Below are positions 8,678-17,318 of a DNA stretch of 64,000 nucleotides, in pieces. The stretch's first letter is position 1. Each line of letters starts with the position of its first letter. Under the pieces are notes generated by a model. It saw only the letters and a list, made by a program, of their open reading frames with translations. It was not told the origin of the DNA and made no database searches. The position numbers and the translations under genes were made by a program. This stretch comes from Fodinisporobacter ferrooxydans (GTDB lineage Bacteria > Bacillota > Bacilli > Tumebacillales > MYW30-H2). The stretch covers positions 4,109,501 to 4,173,500 of the forward strand of contig NZ_CP089291.1 of the NCBI RefSeq assembly GCF_022818495.1, in the 5' to 3' direction.

Positions 8678-10078
8678 TTATAAATCTGATGGACAAGCAA
8701 TTCGCCCCATGATCGCACTGGCTGCTGCCACAGCAGGTGAAGCAATATGCGTCATTGCACCTGTTCCCTGTCGTCCCTCAAAATTTCGATTACTGGTCGA
8801 GACAGATCGTTGCCCTTCCCTCATACTATCTTCATTAAGACCACAACACATTGAACAACCCGGTAAAGAACGGAAGTCCGCCCCAGCCTCTTTGAATATT
8901 TTATCCAGTCCTTCACGAATTGCCTGGTCTCGCACTTTAATGGAGCCAGGAACGATCACCATATCCACATTTAAATAAACAGATCGCCCCTCCAAGATTC
9001 CTGCAACAACTCGCAAATCCTCTATGCGTCCATTAGTACAAGATCCGATAAATACTTTATCTATCAAGATGTCTTGGAGAGATTGACCTGGCTTCAGTTT
9101 CATATATTCGAGAGCACGCTTAGCTGCCTGTTGCTGACTTGTATCACTATAATCAGTGAAATCTGGAATTCTTTCATTGAAACAGATATTTTGAGACGGA
9201 TTTGTACCCCATGTAACGTTCTCATTGACTACGGCGGCATCAATTACAATTTCTTTATCAAAAATTGCGTCAGAATTGCTTACAAAAGTACGCCATCTTT
9301 CAATTTCTTCCTCTAAAGGTGGACGCCCATTGGATACGAATATCTTACGTAGATAGTCTATGGTAACGTCATCAACACCTATAATTCCTGCACTTGCACC
9401 TGCTTCTACTGACATGTTACACAATGTCATACGAGCTTCCATGCTGAGCGAATGAATTGCATTGCCTGTATATTCTATGACATACCCAATACCACCACCT
9501 GTACCTATGTGGCGAATAATATACAGTGCCAAATCTTTTGCTGAAATGTTTGCTCGTAGACTATTTTCTACTGTGATACGCATAGACTTGAACTTTTGAA
9601 ATCTTAAAGTTTGGGTTGCCAACACGTGTTCAACTTGGCTTGTGCCAATACCAAACGCAAGTAAAGCCAATGCGCCATGCGTAGTTGTGTGTGAGTCACA
9701 GCAGACTAGTGTTGTACCAGGAAGCACAAGCCCCTGCTCAGGTGCAATTACGTGTGTAATACCTTGACCAGGTTCACCGAGCTTGTATAAAGGGATACCA
9801 AATTCAGAACAATTATGACGCAATAAATCAACCTGTTGTCTGCGTAGCACATCACCTTGTAGTGCTTCAATTGAACGAGTTGGCGTGTTGTGATCTTCGG
9901 TTGCTACAGTTAAATCTGGCCGTCGCACTATCCGTTTATCAGCACGCAAACTATCAAACGCTTGAGGAGTATTAATTTCATGCAACAAATGCATATCAAA
10001 ATAAATCAAATCCTCAGTATCTCCTAAATGCTTCACACAATGGGACTGCCAGATTTTTTCAAGTAAAGTATTAGCCAT
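8678..10078 (-). CDS. LeuC-like large subunit of an isopropylmalate-isomerase-type dehydratase
   Basis: An aconitase-superfamily [4Fe-4S] enzyme that would move the hydroxyl group of a 2-alkylmalate to the 3-position. The 466 residues retain the cluster cysteines C347 (GSCTNGR), C408 and C411 (GCSMCCG), the substrate motif TEDHNTPT, and NRNFEGRQG. It overlaps the MFS transporter gene upstream by 8 bp. The residues that select the side chain cannot be assigned by eye. The neighbouring LeuA-like gene lacks the leucine-feedback domain and no leuB follows, so a dedicated role on a different alkylmalate, for example benzylmalate, is more likely than leucine synthesis. Confidence 0.92.
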   Translation of the reverse strand: MANTLLEKIWQSHCVKHLGDTEDLIYFDMHLLHEINTPQAFDSLRADKRIVRRPDLTVATEDHNTPTRSIEALQGDVLRRQQVDLLRHNCSEFGIPLYKLGEPGQGITHVIAPEQGLVLPGTTLVCCDSHTTTHGALALLAFGIGTSQVEHVLATQTLRFQKFKSMRITVENSLRANISAKDLALYIIRHIGTGGGIGYVIEYTGNAIHSLSMEARMTLCNMSVEAGASAGIIGVDDVTIDYLRKIFVSNGRPPLEEEIERWRTFVSNSDAIFDKEIVIDAAVVNENVTWGTNPSQNICFNERIPDFTDYSDTSQQQAAKRALEYMKLKPGQSLQDILIDKVFIGSCTNGRIEDLRVVAGILEGRSVYLNVDMVIVPGSIKVRDQAIREGLDKIFKEAGADFRSLPGCSMCCGLNEDSMREGQRSVSTSNRNFEGRQGTGAMTHIASPAVAAASAIMGRIACPSDL

Positions 10079-11309
10079 TGCTTACACCTTCTGTATTGGT
10101 AGGTATTTTGACAAATTCGATCATAAGTGGCAAAGCAATTAGAGATGCAACACCTACTACGATCCATACTCCATTCCATGAAGATAGTCTCAATATGAAT
10201 GGAATCATATAAGGTATGATAAAAGACACTGCAAAAACAGTGGTCCCCATCATTCCTAAAGCTCTACCTGCATATCGTACACCTGCAGTCACAGCAATCT
10301 CGGTATATCCAATACCATGCCATGCATTCCCAGCGAGCCCAGTGATAACTAACAAAGATACTACGACGTACGCATTCTGATCGGATACCAAACCAAGCGT
10401 TATACCTGCTATTCCAGCAATTATTGCAATAATGCTAATTACTTTTCGTCGATTTTTATGCTTATCCGTAAGGCGCCCCGTAATAATTCGCAAACACCCG
10501 CCACCTAAATTAATACAAAAATTTATAATAGAAATGGTGACTAGATTTAGATGGTGCTTATCAGAAAGAAATACAGACGAAAAAGTTAGGACTGACATCT
10601 GAGGAAAAGTTAATACGGCTCCAGCTAGAGCAACCTTCCATACTGTAATTCGTTTAAATGGTGACTTTACTTCCGTATGTGATGCCCCTTTAGAAGTGTT
10701 TGATATCTTAAGTTCTACCAGCCAAAACCATACACATATGGAAACGATAAAGCTTAAAACGGCAAGAGTTAAAAATGCGCGACCGAACCCGTAGACTGAA
10801 GCTACATACGGAATTAATAATGAACCAATTGCTGCGCCGACAGGAATAGCCGTCTGGCGAATACTCATCGCAAAACCTCGTTCATTGTCCTGAAACCATG
10901 ACATGACGGCACGACCAGAGGAAGAGTTGATACTTCCTCCTACAGCTCCTGCAACCATCAAAAGTATTCCCAAAGATAAATAATTCGGAAACATACCTGC
11001 TTTTGGTACAAAACCAAAACAGATAATCAAAAACGTAGCTCCCATTGATACTAGACCAATAATCAGAACGACCTTATCCCCAAGTTTATCTGTCAATATC
11101 CCCCAGACAATTTCTGAAATCGCAACACCCAACCCCATAGATCCGAGGACAAACCCTAACTGACTTATGGAAAAATGATAATCAGTACGCATAATCACTG
11201 CAGAAATAGGAATGCCTGCAAATCCTACAGCAAAAGTGATTTGTGCAAGAACACCAATAGATAATATAAGCCACCGATACCTAGATGTAGGCGAATAATT
11301 TGTCTCCAT
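10071..11309 (-). CDS. MFS transporter, 12 TM
   Basis: A 412-residue hydrophobic protein with about twelve membrane segments. It carries the MFS loop-2/3 signature VWGILTDKLGDKVVLIIG and its repeat ITGRLTDKHKNRRKVIS. It resembles the OFA/monocarboxylate-type facilitators. ATG 11309 is preceded by AAAGGAG. It is embedded in the operon (12 bp from the cupin gene, 8-bp overlap with leuC), so it probably exports the pathway product or imports a precursor. Confidence 0.88.
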   Translation of the reverse strand: METNYSPTSRYRWLILSIGVLAQITFAVGFAGIPISAVIMRTDYHFSISQLGFVLGSMGLGVAISEIVWGILTDKLGDKVVLIIGLVSMGATFLIICFGFVPKAGMFPNYLSLGILLMVAGAVGGSINSSSGRAVMSWFQDNERGFAMSIRQTAIPVGAAIGSLLIPYVASVYGFGRAFLTLAVLSFIVSICVWFWLVELKISNTSKGASHTEVKSPFKRITVWKVALAGAVLTFPQMSVLTFSSVFLSDKHHLNLVTISIINFCINLGGGCLRIITGRLTDKHKNRRKVISIIAIIAGIAGITLGLVSDQNAYVVVSLLVITGLAGNAWHGIGYTEIAVTAGVRYAGRALGMMGTTVFAVSFIIPYMIPFILRLSSWNGVWIVVGVASLIALPLMIEFVKIPTNTEGVSNG

Positions 11310-11321
11310 TTGAATCTCCTT

Positions 11322-11717
11322 TCATGCCTCAATAGTTTGAGGAGGTTTTTCCCAAATAATTAACGCCAAGCAACCAGTTTCACTTCGTGAACTATGTTGA
11401 CTACCCGGAGGCAACAACATCAGGTCATTCTTTTTTACTACACCTTGATTAGTGATCATCTCTCCATCAAAAATATAGGCAAGCTCAAAACCCGTATGTA
11501 CATGAAGTGGAGATTGTCCCCCCGGTTGATAACGAACGAGGGCAGCACCAGAACCTCCCGTTTCCTCAGGACGAAATAACCAATGGATTTCTGATTTTGA
11601 CCGAGCTTTTGCACTAAATGATGTAAATTCAATTTCTGTTTCAGAAAGGATGCCTAATTGATTCTCCTTAAGAAGTACTGGCAACCCTTGTATAAGGTTA
11701 CGCAATTGATTGTTCAT
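11322..11717 (-). CDS. small cupin-domain protein
   Basis: A 131-residue single-cupin protein. PLHVHTGFELAYIFDGE gives the two histidines and glutamate of cupin motif 1, and LLPPGSQHSS supplies the histidine of motif 2, so a divalent metal is probably bound. The layout resembles ChrR-type cupins. It could be an isomerase, dioxygenase or sensor. The sequence does not decide. An 85-bp gap separates it from the oxygenase gene upstream and 12 bp from the transporter downstream. Confidence 0.8.
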   Translation of the reverse strand: MNNQLRNLIQGLPVLLKENQLGILSETEIEFTSFSAKARSKSEIHWLFRPEETGGSGAALVRYQPGGQSPLHVHTGFELAYIFDGEMITNQGVVKKNDLMLLPPGSQHSSRSETGCLALIIWEKPPQTIEA

Positions 11718-11803
11718 AAGACCAACCTACCTTTCCATTCTTAAATTTTTAAACTAAAATAGTTAAAGACACTTGAACTTTTTATAAGTCCTTATAGCAT
11801 TGA

Positions 11804-12835
11804 TTATTTAATGGGGGATATTGCCAGTAGTTCATCACTCACGTAGCCATAAATACCATTAACCCAATAATTTGCGTACGTATCAGCTACTGCAGGATCT
11901 TTGAATGTATAGGTTTTTAAAAGCCAACGCTTAGATGCATCTTCAGGATTGTTTACTTCAATGCGTTCGCGATTATGAAGTCCATATTGATTTGAAAAAA
12001 CAAACAAATCACCGTATTCAATTCGATGACGAACTTTAGGTGACTTAATTATGGCATCCTTGAATGCTAGCAACGCTTCAACTGCGCCAAGAGGTGCATT
12101 GGCCACAGGCTTAGTAAGAGTATCCTGGAAACAAATCATTCCATCTTTAAGGATGGCATGTACACTCGACTTATCCCAATTTTTTACCTTTTCTCGTGTT
12201 AAATCATCTACTTCAGTGTAATACCACTTTTCACTTAGAACCCGAATCTGCTCTGGTGATAAGTTACTAATGATATCTTGACCATCAACATAAGTGGTAT
12301 AAACTAAATCATTTGATGGACAACGCACCCCCAAGAGGGTTATATAATCAGCTCTCACTGGATGACTAGTACGATCATTGTGGAAAATTAAATCACCATC
12401 AGTAAAGCCTGTACGTTTACCCCGAAAACGATTAATACTCACTACATCAGTAAAAAAGTCCCCATTATTACGGGATGCATAAGACAACAGTGGAGTATTA
12501 AGAAGGTAAGCGAATGTTCCTAAAAATGCCTCTCCAAGAAAAGTTTTCTTCAATCGATACTTATCATTCACTGGATCATCGTGATTCAATTCTGGAATAT
12601 CAGTATCAATAGGACAATTCTTCAGAACATGAACATGTTTGCCATTTGCTCTATCAGCACGAATATGTTCGCATAATGTAATAAAGTAATCAGGCATTAA
12701 GCCATCTTGAATGGTACGTATCATTCTGTCTTCAAAAATGGAATATTCCACATACGGTGAGATTGTAGCGACACTGGAAAGTGTCGAACTTAAATCGTTA
12801 CGTTGCCCATCTGTAAAAATGTGATATGCTTTCAC
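11804..12835 (-). CDS. 2-oxoglutarate/Fe(II)-dependent oxygenase (TauD / clavaminate-synthase-like)
   Basis: A 343-residue non-haem iron oxygenase. The HxD...H facial triad is visible as His152-Asp154 in FHNDRTSHP and His287 in GLHNRER. Arg303 (SKRWLLKTY) is placed to hold 2-oxoglutarate. The length and HND motif resemble free-amino-acid hydroxylases of the VioC/AsnO type more than taurine dioxygenase. It starts 2 bp past the isochorismatase-fold gene. The likely role is hydroxylation or desaturation of the pathway amino acid. The substrate is not known. Confidence 0.85.
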   Translation of the reverse strand: MKAYHIFTDGQRNDLSSTLSSVATISPYVEYSIFEDRMIRTIQDGLMPDYFITLCEHIRADRANGKHVHVLKNCPIDTDIPELNHDDPVNDKYRLKKTFLGEAFLGTFAYLLNTPLLSYASRNNGDFFTDVVSINRFRGKRTGFTDGDLIFHNDRTSHPVRADYITLLGVRCPSNDLVYTTYVDGQDIISNLSPEQIRVLSEKWYYTEVDDLTREKVKNWDKSSVHAILKDGMICFQDTLTKPVANAPLGAVEALLAFKDAIIKSPKVRHRIEYGDLFVFSNQYGLHNRERIEVNNPEDASKRWLLKTYTFKDPAVADTYANYWVNGIYGYVSDELLAISPIK

Positions 12836-12837
12836 AG

Positions 12838-13425
12838 CTAAACTTCCTCCTCCATAATTAATTGTTCAAGGCAATAAATATCCGAAAGTTTTTCAATAAC
12901 GGTCATAGCACATTCATGACTATAGGAATCGCTTGATGAAATACAATCTGACAGAGGCCTAACCTCATAACCTCGGTCATGTCCGCTTAATACAGCACTC
13001 AATACAACGAATTCTGTTGATACTCCACACAAATAAATTGTATCAATATCCATTGCACGTAAAATTGTTTCTAAATTCGTGTTATAGAAAGGATCAATAC
13101 GGTTTTTTGTAATGACAATTTCATTTGGCAAGGGTCGGAGTGCATCATGTACCTGTGTTGCCCACGTACCTAGCAAAACCTGCTGTTTACTTTTTACATG
13201 ACGAAACAGTTTTGATCGTTCACACCATTCTGGATATCCTTGGCTAAAACCAACAATTACATAAATTACTGGAATACCAACTTTTCGACAGTGGTATATA
13301 GCTTGAGCAGTATGAGTAACTGTTTGTCGTTCCTGTGCCTGTTCATAAAAACCATCTTTTCCTACACTTCCATGTTCATGAACAAGATCATTAATTAAAT
13401 CAAGCACAAGTAATGCCTTCTTCAT
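12838..13425 (-). CDS. isochorismatase-fold hydrolase lacking the usual catalytic cysteine
   Basis: A 195-residue Rossmann-like hydrolase with ALLVLDLINDL (Asp9) and ITKNRIDPF (Lys107), two members of the family triad. In the amidase members the third is Cys in GVxTxxCV. Here the segment reads CGVSTEFVVLSA, so Val140 replaces Cys. True isochorismatases such as PhzD also lack this cysteine and hydrolyse vinyl ethers without a covalent intermediate. The protein is therefore either a non-amidase hydrolase or inactive. It overlaps the LeuA-like gene by 4 bp (ATGA), and the oxygenase gene follows 2 bp later. Confidence 0.85.
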   Translation of the reverse strand: MKKALLVLDLINDLVHEHGSVGKDGFYEQAQERQTVTHTAQAIYHCRKVGIPVIYVIVGFSQGYPEWCERSKLFRHVKSKQQVLLGTWATQVHDALRPLPNEIVITKNRIDPFYNTNLETILRAMDIDTIYLCGVSTEFVVLSAVLSGHDRGYEVRPLSDCISSSDSYSHECAMTVIEKLSDIYCLEQLIMEEEV

Positions 13426-14594
13426 AAGACTCCTACCTCAAAAGTTTGAAATTCAAGTTCATTCTGAATCTTCTGCGTAAAAGTAATTAAATCATCACAT
13501 GAACTTGAATGATTTATAAACTTTTCATATAGATGATTAATTTCTTTATCGCTTGGTGATACACCTAGTTCCTGAAGAAGATGACGAATTATAGTCCTCC
13601 CTGAATGACGGGTTACTAAAAGTTGTCTTTCTCTACCTATATCCATAGGTTTTACGTATTCATAGGTATCAGGATCATTTAAAATTCCTTGCTGGTGAAT
13701 ACCAGCTGCAGTACTAAAAACATATTTTCCAAACAAGGGCTGCATACGGCATTCTTCCAATTTAATGAGATCTCTTAATGTAAGATAAATTTTATATAAC
13801 TTGTCAAGTTGGATGGTAGTACCTAGTTCGTATTCGTCTCCCTTGTAATAAAGAAATGCTGCAACTTGTTCTAGTGAAGTATTTCCTGCTCGCTCACCTA
13901 TTCCACCAATGGTTGCCTGAATCTCGTCCGCACCGGCTTTAATGCCTTCTAAAGCATTTGCAACACCAAGACCAAGATCATTATGGCAATGTGTCGAAAC
14001 TTTAATATTAGGCCCAACTATCTCACGTACGTAACGAATTAAATTGCCAAATGAAGTGGGGGTTGCATATCCAGTGGTATCAGCAAGAATAATCTGGTTT
14101 GCACCCGCCTGTATAGATATTCTAGTAATAGCTTCAATATAATCATACTGAGCACGACTAGCATCCTCTATTCCTACAGCGATATTAGTAAGACCCTGTT
14201 CCTTTGCATAAGTTACTGCTTCAGTTATTTCAGCAAGCCCTTCCTCACGCGTGATATGACGCTTGTTTTTTAAATGTAGATCACTACCAGTAGCAACCAA
14301 CATAACAAGATGCCGATCACTATGCCCACCAGCATCCAAAGCGATTTTAACATCCTTTACTTGAGTGCGAGAAAATGTGGCAAATGATGCCTTCTTCAGC
14401 CGGGAACTGATCATCTGGGTTGCTAAAAAATCAACATGCGATGATGCAGGGAATCCTGTTTCGATTGTATCTACTCCAGCATCTTCAAGCATCAGAGCTA
14501 ATTTTAATTTTTGTTCCGGAGTCATAGCATTACCAGGAGCTTGTTCACCATCTCTGAGTGTAGTATCAAGAAAACTAATCAAACGCTTTGACAT
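13422..14594 (-). CDS. 2-isopropylmalate synthase/homocitrate synthase-like enzyme without regulatory domain
   Basis: A DRE-TIM metallolyase that condenses acetyl-CoA with a 2-oxo acid. LDTTLRDGEQAPG (residues 9-21) and THCHNDLGLGVANAL (His202, His204) give the catalytic and metal sites; GGIGERAGNTSLE and AAGIHQQGI follow. At 390 residues it lacks the roughly 130-residue leucine-binding domain of LeuA. That is also the size of the dedicated synthases FrbC, HphA and homocitrate synthase. It is the first gene of the operon. ETGFPASSHVDF is closer to isopropylmalate synthases than to homocitrate synthases. Phenylpyruvate is my best guess for substrate, because pheA is in the same run and an aromatic-type aminotransferase is in the operon. 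Confidence 0.9.
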   Translation of the reverse strand: MSKRLISFLDTTLRDGEQAPGNAMTPEQKLKLALMLEDAGVDTIETGFPASSHVDFLATQMISSRLKKASFATFSRTQVKDVKIALDAGGHSDRHLVMLVATGSDLHLKNKRHITREEGLAEITEAVTYAKEQGLTNIAVGIEDASRAQYDYIEAITRISIQAGANQIILADTTGYATPTSFGNLIRYVREIVGPNIKVSTHCHNDLGLGVANALEGIKAGADEIQATIGGIGERAGNTSLEQVAAFLYYKGDEYELGTTIQLDKLYKIYLTLRDLIKLEECRMQPLFGKYVFSTAAGIHQQGILNDPDTYEYVKPMDIGRERQLLVTRHSGRTIIRHLLQELGVSPSDKEINHLYEKFINHSSSCDDLITFTQKIQNELEFQTFEVGVL

Positions 14595-14728
14595 TCCATC
14601 ACATCCTTAATAATAATTTTTACAAGTAGTAAAACCCAAGTAAATTTATTGATTTGGGGCCTTCAGAATCCAAATTTCATTCGTAATTGCTCTCACTACT
14701 AATATATAAATTTTCCGAAAATGTGTAT

Positions 14729-14746
14729 ATATCCCATATGGGATAT
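14729..14746. promoter_or_regulatory. 18-bp perfect palindrome, candidate operator
   Basis: ATATCCCATATGGGATAT is a perfect inverted repeat located 135 bp upstream of the LeuA-like start, between the regulator's terminator and the operon. LuxR-type regulators bind such palindromes. A partial match (ATATCCCGTAT, 15885-15895) lies upstream of the regulator gene itself. No promoter hexamers could be assigned with confidence. Confidence 0.5.
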
Positions 14747-14893
14747 TATTGCTAAAAATAGCTTGACCATGACATTGCTTGATTAGAGTCTTAAAAGACC
14801 TAAATCTAAAAGTGTGTTGCACCTCATTTTCTTTGATATCGTAAAAATAACATAGTTTCACGGCTTACGATGCGAACATGACCAAACACGAAA

Positions 14894-14929
14894 GAGGACC
14901 TCACCCACTTGGTCGTGGATGAAGCCCTC
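14894..14929 (-). terminator. terminator of the GAF-LuxR regulator gene
   Basis: On the minus strand a 15-bp stem (GAGGGCTTCATCCAC with GTGGGTGAGGTCCTC, fully paired when G-U is allowed) encloses a 6-nt loop. It is followed by CTTTCGTGTTT. It begins 24 bp after the regulator stop and separates it from the operon. Confidence 0.7.
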
Positions 14930-14953
14930 AATGAAATATCAAATAAAACATAT

Positions 14954-15769
14954 TCAAGTAAGGAATTTCTTAAAAAACTGCCCTTTATCGCGGACGCCAG
15001 TTTTAGCGTACACTTTTTTCAACATATTCCGTACAGTTCCTTCCGTAATCCCCATCAAATGAGCCATTTGTAAAACGCTTTTATTTTGCAGCCATCCAAA
15101 AGCCACTTCTCTTTCCCGATTGGACAGGTTATAGGGTTTAAACAACAAATAAGCCGCTTCCTTGTTTATGGACTCTCTGCTTTTTTTCAACTTTCTCTCT
15201 AATTTCTCGATCATCTTTTTTAAAAGGGGGACTGCAAATGTCACATCTACGTCTGTGCTAAATGATAAATCTATATATCCGATAATTTCCTCATCAATCG
15301 TACGAACAGGCGAACATATGCAATTCCAGTCTTTAAAAAACCGCATCGTGTGTTGAACGCCCTGAACTACTACTGTGGAATGTAGTTGCATCGCCAAAGA
15401 GATACCATTAATTCCCGCATACTCGAATGCAAAGGAAGTTCCCATATTGACATTGTTTCCGCAGGCCTTATCTATAATTTCAGCTTGCCCGATTAAATGA
15501 ATCGCGGTTCCGTTCGAATCGGTGATCATAAATAGATGTGGAATACCGATCTCGGTATAAACCGATGAAAGGTCCTGCGTCGCCATAGCAATAAAATCCC
15601 TATTATGTTTTAAAATATGTTCCATATCTTTCGAGGATAATCTTTGAGGTATGTACTCGGCGTTCAGATATTTGAAACTTTGCTCCCTAGCTGTTATGGT
15701 ATAGTGGTCCAAATCAGACAACTCAGACCAACAACGTTGAAACTGTTCAGCCCGTCCAAAAATACTCAT
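14954..15769 (-). CDS. GAF-sensor LuxR/GerE-type transcription regulator
   Basis: Residues about 45-180 form a GAF-like sensor resembling the N-terminus of AcoR/DhaR activators (MGTSFAFEYAGINGIS, then RFFKDWNCICSPVRT and IIGYIDLSF). Residues about 210-265 are a LuxR helix-turn-helix (LSNREREVAFGWLQNKSVLQ and MGITEGTVRNMLKKVYAKTGV). AcoR-type GAF domains usually sit on sigma-54 activators, so pairing with a LuxR domain is less common. It lies directly upstream of, and in the same direction as, the biosynthetic operon, and is the obvious pathway-specific regulator. The ligand is unknown. Confidence 0.85.
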   Translation of the reverse strand: MSIFGRAEQFQRCWSELSDLDHYTITAREQSFKYLNAEYIPQRLSSKDMEHILKHNRDFIAMATQDLSSVYTEIGIPHLFMITDSNGTAIHLIGQAEIIDKACGNNVNMGTSFAFEYAGINGISLAMQLHSTVVVQGVQHTMRFFKDWNCICSPVRTIDEEIIGYIDLSFSTDVDVTFAVPLLKKMIEKLERKLKKSRESINKEAAYLLFKPYNLSNREREVAFGWLQNKSVLQMAHLMGITEGTVRNMLKKVYAKTGVRDKGQFFKKFLT

Positions 15770-16543
15770 ACGATTGCCCCTTTTATCTACAGAAAGTGCT
15801 TTAAGTCATATCTTTTATCCTACATAGTCTTAAAAAGAGTGCTACCAAGAACGGGACGAATACGCGAGACAGATTTTGTTTTCAATATCCCGTATCACTA
15901 CCCGCATCGTAAAAGGCTGCCGTTAGTTAATTATCTAAGCACTACTTACGTTATATTGGGAAATCCATTAATTAATCATATTTCCCCCTTATATATTCAT
16001 TTAATATGCTATTTATAATATGAATTATGTGGTAACCCTGATTCTCTATCCAGTTACGAATTATAATACAAGTAATATTACTTTTGTGTCGAAACGTGTC
16101 ACCTAAAAGAATTTTTACGGTACCTTAACAAAATGATAAAAAACCTACACTAATATAAATTATAGAGAGTAAGGCTGATTCTTCCTGGAGGTTCGGCTTT
16201 TTATGTATCTTTTTCCTCGATCCTACACGAATTTAAAAATTAGAAGATTTAGAGCCCCCGACAAAATTCCTAAGTTCTCTAAAATACTGGCCTATAAAGA
16301 ATACGCCAGATGACATTGATCCCGCTCTCCTCTCGGAGAATGAGATCTTTTTATTTTTTCAAATTCCAAATCAGTCGATTTAAGGCCATTTTTTCTATTT
16401 TATCAAGTTGTACCAACGAAATATTAACAGTAAATTTATGGGTGATGGGAAGTTGTCACTTTTGGAAAAAAAGAAAAGCCATGATTATTTTACTCAGGTA
16501 AAATGGAGGTACCACCCAACCACTACGAGAGGAAAGACAAATC
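15770..16543. other. non-coding stretch with a small plus-strand terminator-like stem
   Basis: No convincing gene. An 8-bp stem (AAGGCTGA with TCGGCTTT, 16171-16200) followed by TT looks like a plus-strand terminator with no gene upstream of it. The half-palindrome at 15885-15895 resembles the operator ahead of the biosynthetic operon. The rest is AT-rich sequence at the edge of the mobile-element zone. Confidence 0.4.
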
Positions 16544-16813
16544 ATGACTACCATCATTATACCAAAATCCTATTCAAATGTAATCTACCTTCAATCTTCC
16601 TTTTGTTTTCAGGAGCCCTTCATTCCCGAATATATTCTTGAACATCCATTCGCCAAAGTATCACTGAACTTCCTACGGAAAGCAGTCTTTGCTTCCTGTG
16701 AACAAGAGTTTTTCGAAGCTCACTATGCCTTTTATAAGAAGAAGCATGAAAAACAAGAAAAAGGTCTGTTCGACCTTCCTGCTGAGTGGGATCGACCGAT
16801 AAAAAAAATATAA
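16544..16813 (+). CDS. hypothetical protein, 89 aa
   Basis: I do not recognise this 89-residue frame. ATG 16544 is preceded by AGAGGAAAG, a fair ribosome site. The product is lysine/glutamate-rich at the end (YKKKHEKQEKG) and aromatic-rich in the middle (FFEAHYAFYKK). Its stop lies about 30 bp before the 3' end of a group II intron remnant. It may be the surviving start of a longer gene cut by that intron, or a genuine short protein. Confidence 0.4.
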   Translation: MTTIIIPKSYSNVIYLQSSFCFQEPFIPEYILEHPFAKVSLNFLRKAVFASCEQEFFEAHYAFYKKKHEKQEKGLFDLPAEWDRPIKKI

Positions 16814-16842
16814 CCGAAAGGACGGAAAGGAACCGACTTTTA

Positions 16843-17215
16843 TGGGTAAGTAGCCCTGGGGAATTTCACCACAAGGCTCTCTCAGAACCGGACTTGAACC
16901 TCTCAGCTCATCCGGCTCCCATTATCCAGCCCAACTTAGAAACCCCATCTCCCACTGCACGAATAGCGTTGGCTCTCTCTGAGCAATCCTGCCAAGCCAG
17001 TCCAACGCTCGCTTGCGCCGCTTTCTATATCTTTTATACTTGCCATCAATGCTCGATTCATGCGTCTGTACACGGAGTACAGTTCCGATTTGTAAAAGCG
17101 TCCGTAGTAATTCACCCAGCCTCTGAGCACTGGATTGAACATTTTCGACAGGTCTTCCAAGGTCTTATCAGATTTTAGCTGTACATACCAATCACGAATT
17201 GTCTGTCGCATAGCT
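16843..17215 (-). pseudogene. 3' stub of a group II intron with the maturase C-terminus
   Basis: The minus-strand frame ending at 16936 encodes the domain-X end of an intron reverse transcriptase (FNPVLRGWVNYYGRFYKS). It then shifts frame: the alternative frame continues RALDWLGRIAQREP. Downstream, 16918-16885 folds as domain V (GAGCCGG...CCGGTTC), and the intron closes near 16843 with GGGCTACTTACCC. Everything upstream, including the catalytic RT domain, is missing where the IS21-type element begins at about 17233. It is inactive. Confidence 0.8.
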
Positions 17216-17318
17216 TTCTTTGCTTATATAAATGCTATTTTAAGAATGTACAAAAGTGATCATTTAAGTATGTACAGTTTTGATGATCACCCTGCATAAT
17301 ATTTCTGAGGTGAATATT

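Noticed and set aside
4995-14594. phosphonate or phosphinothricin-type pathway
   Set aside because: The LeuA/aconitase-like pair recalls FrbC/FrbA, but no PEP mutase gene is present in the window.
14646-14861. 71-residue minus-strand frame before the LeuA-like gene
   Set aside because: No ribosome site, it spans the palindromic control region, and its composition is unlike neighbouring genes.
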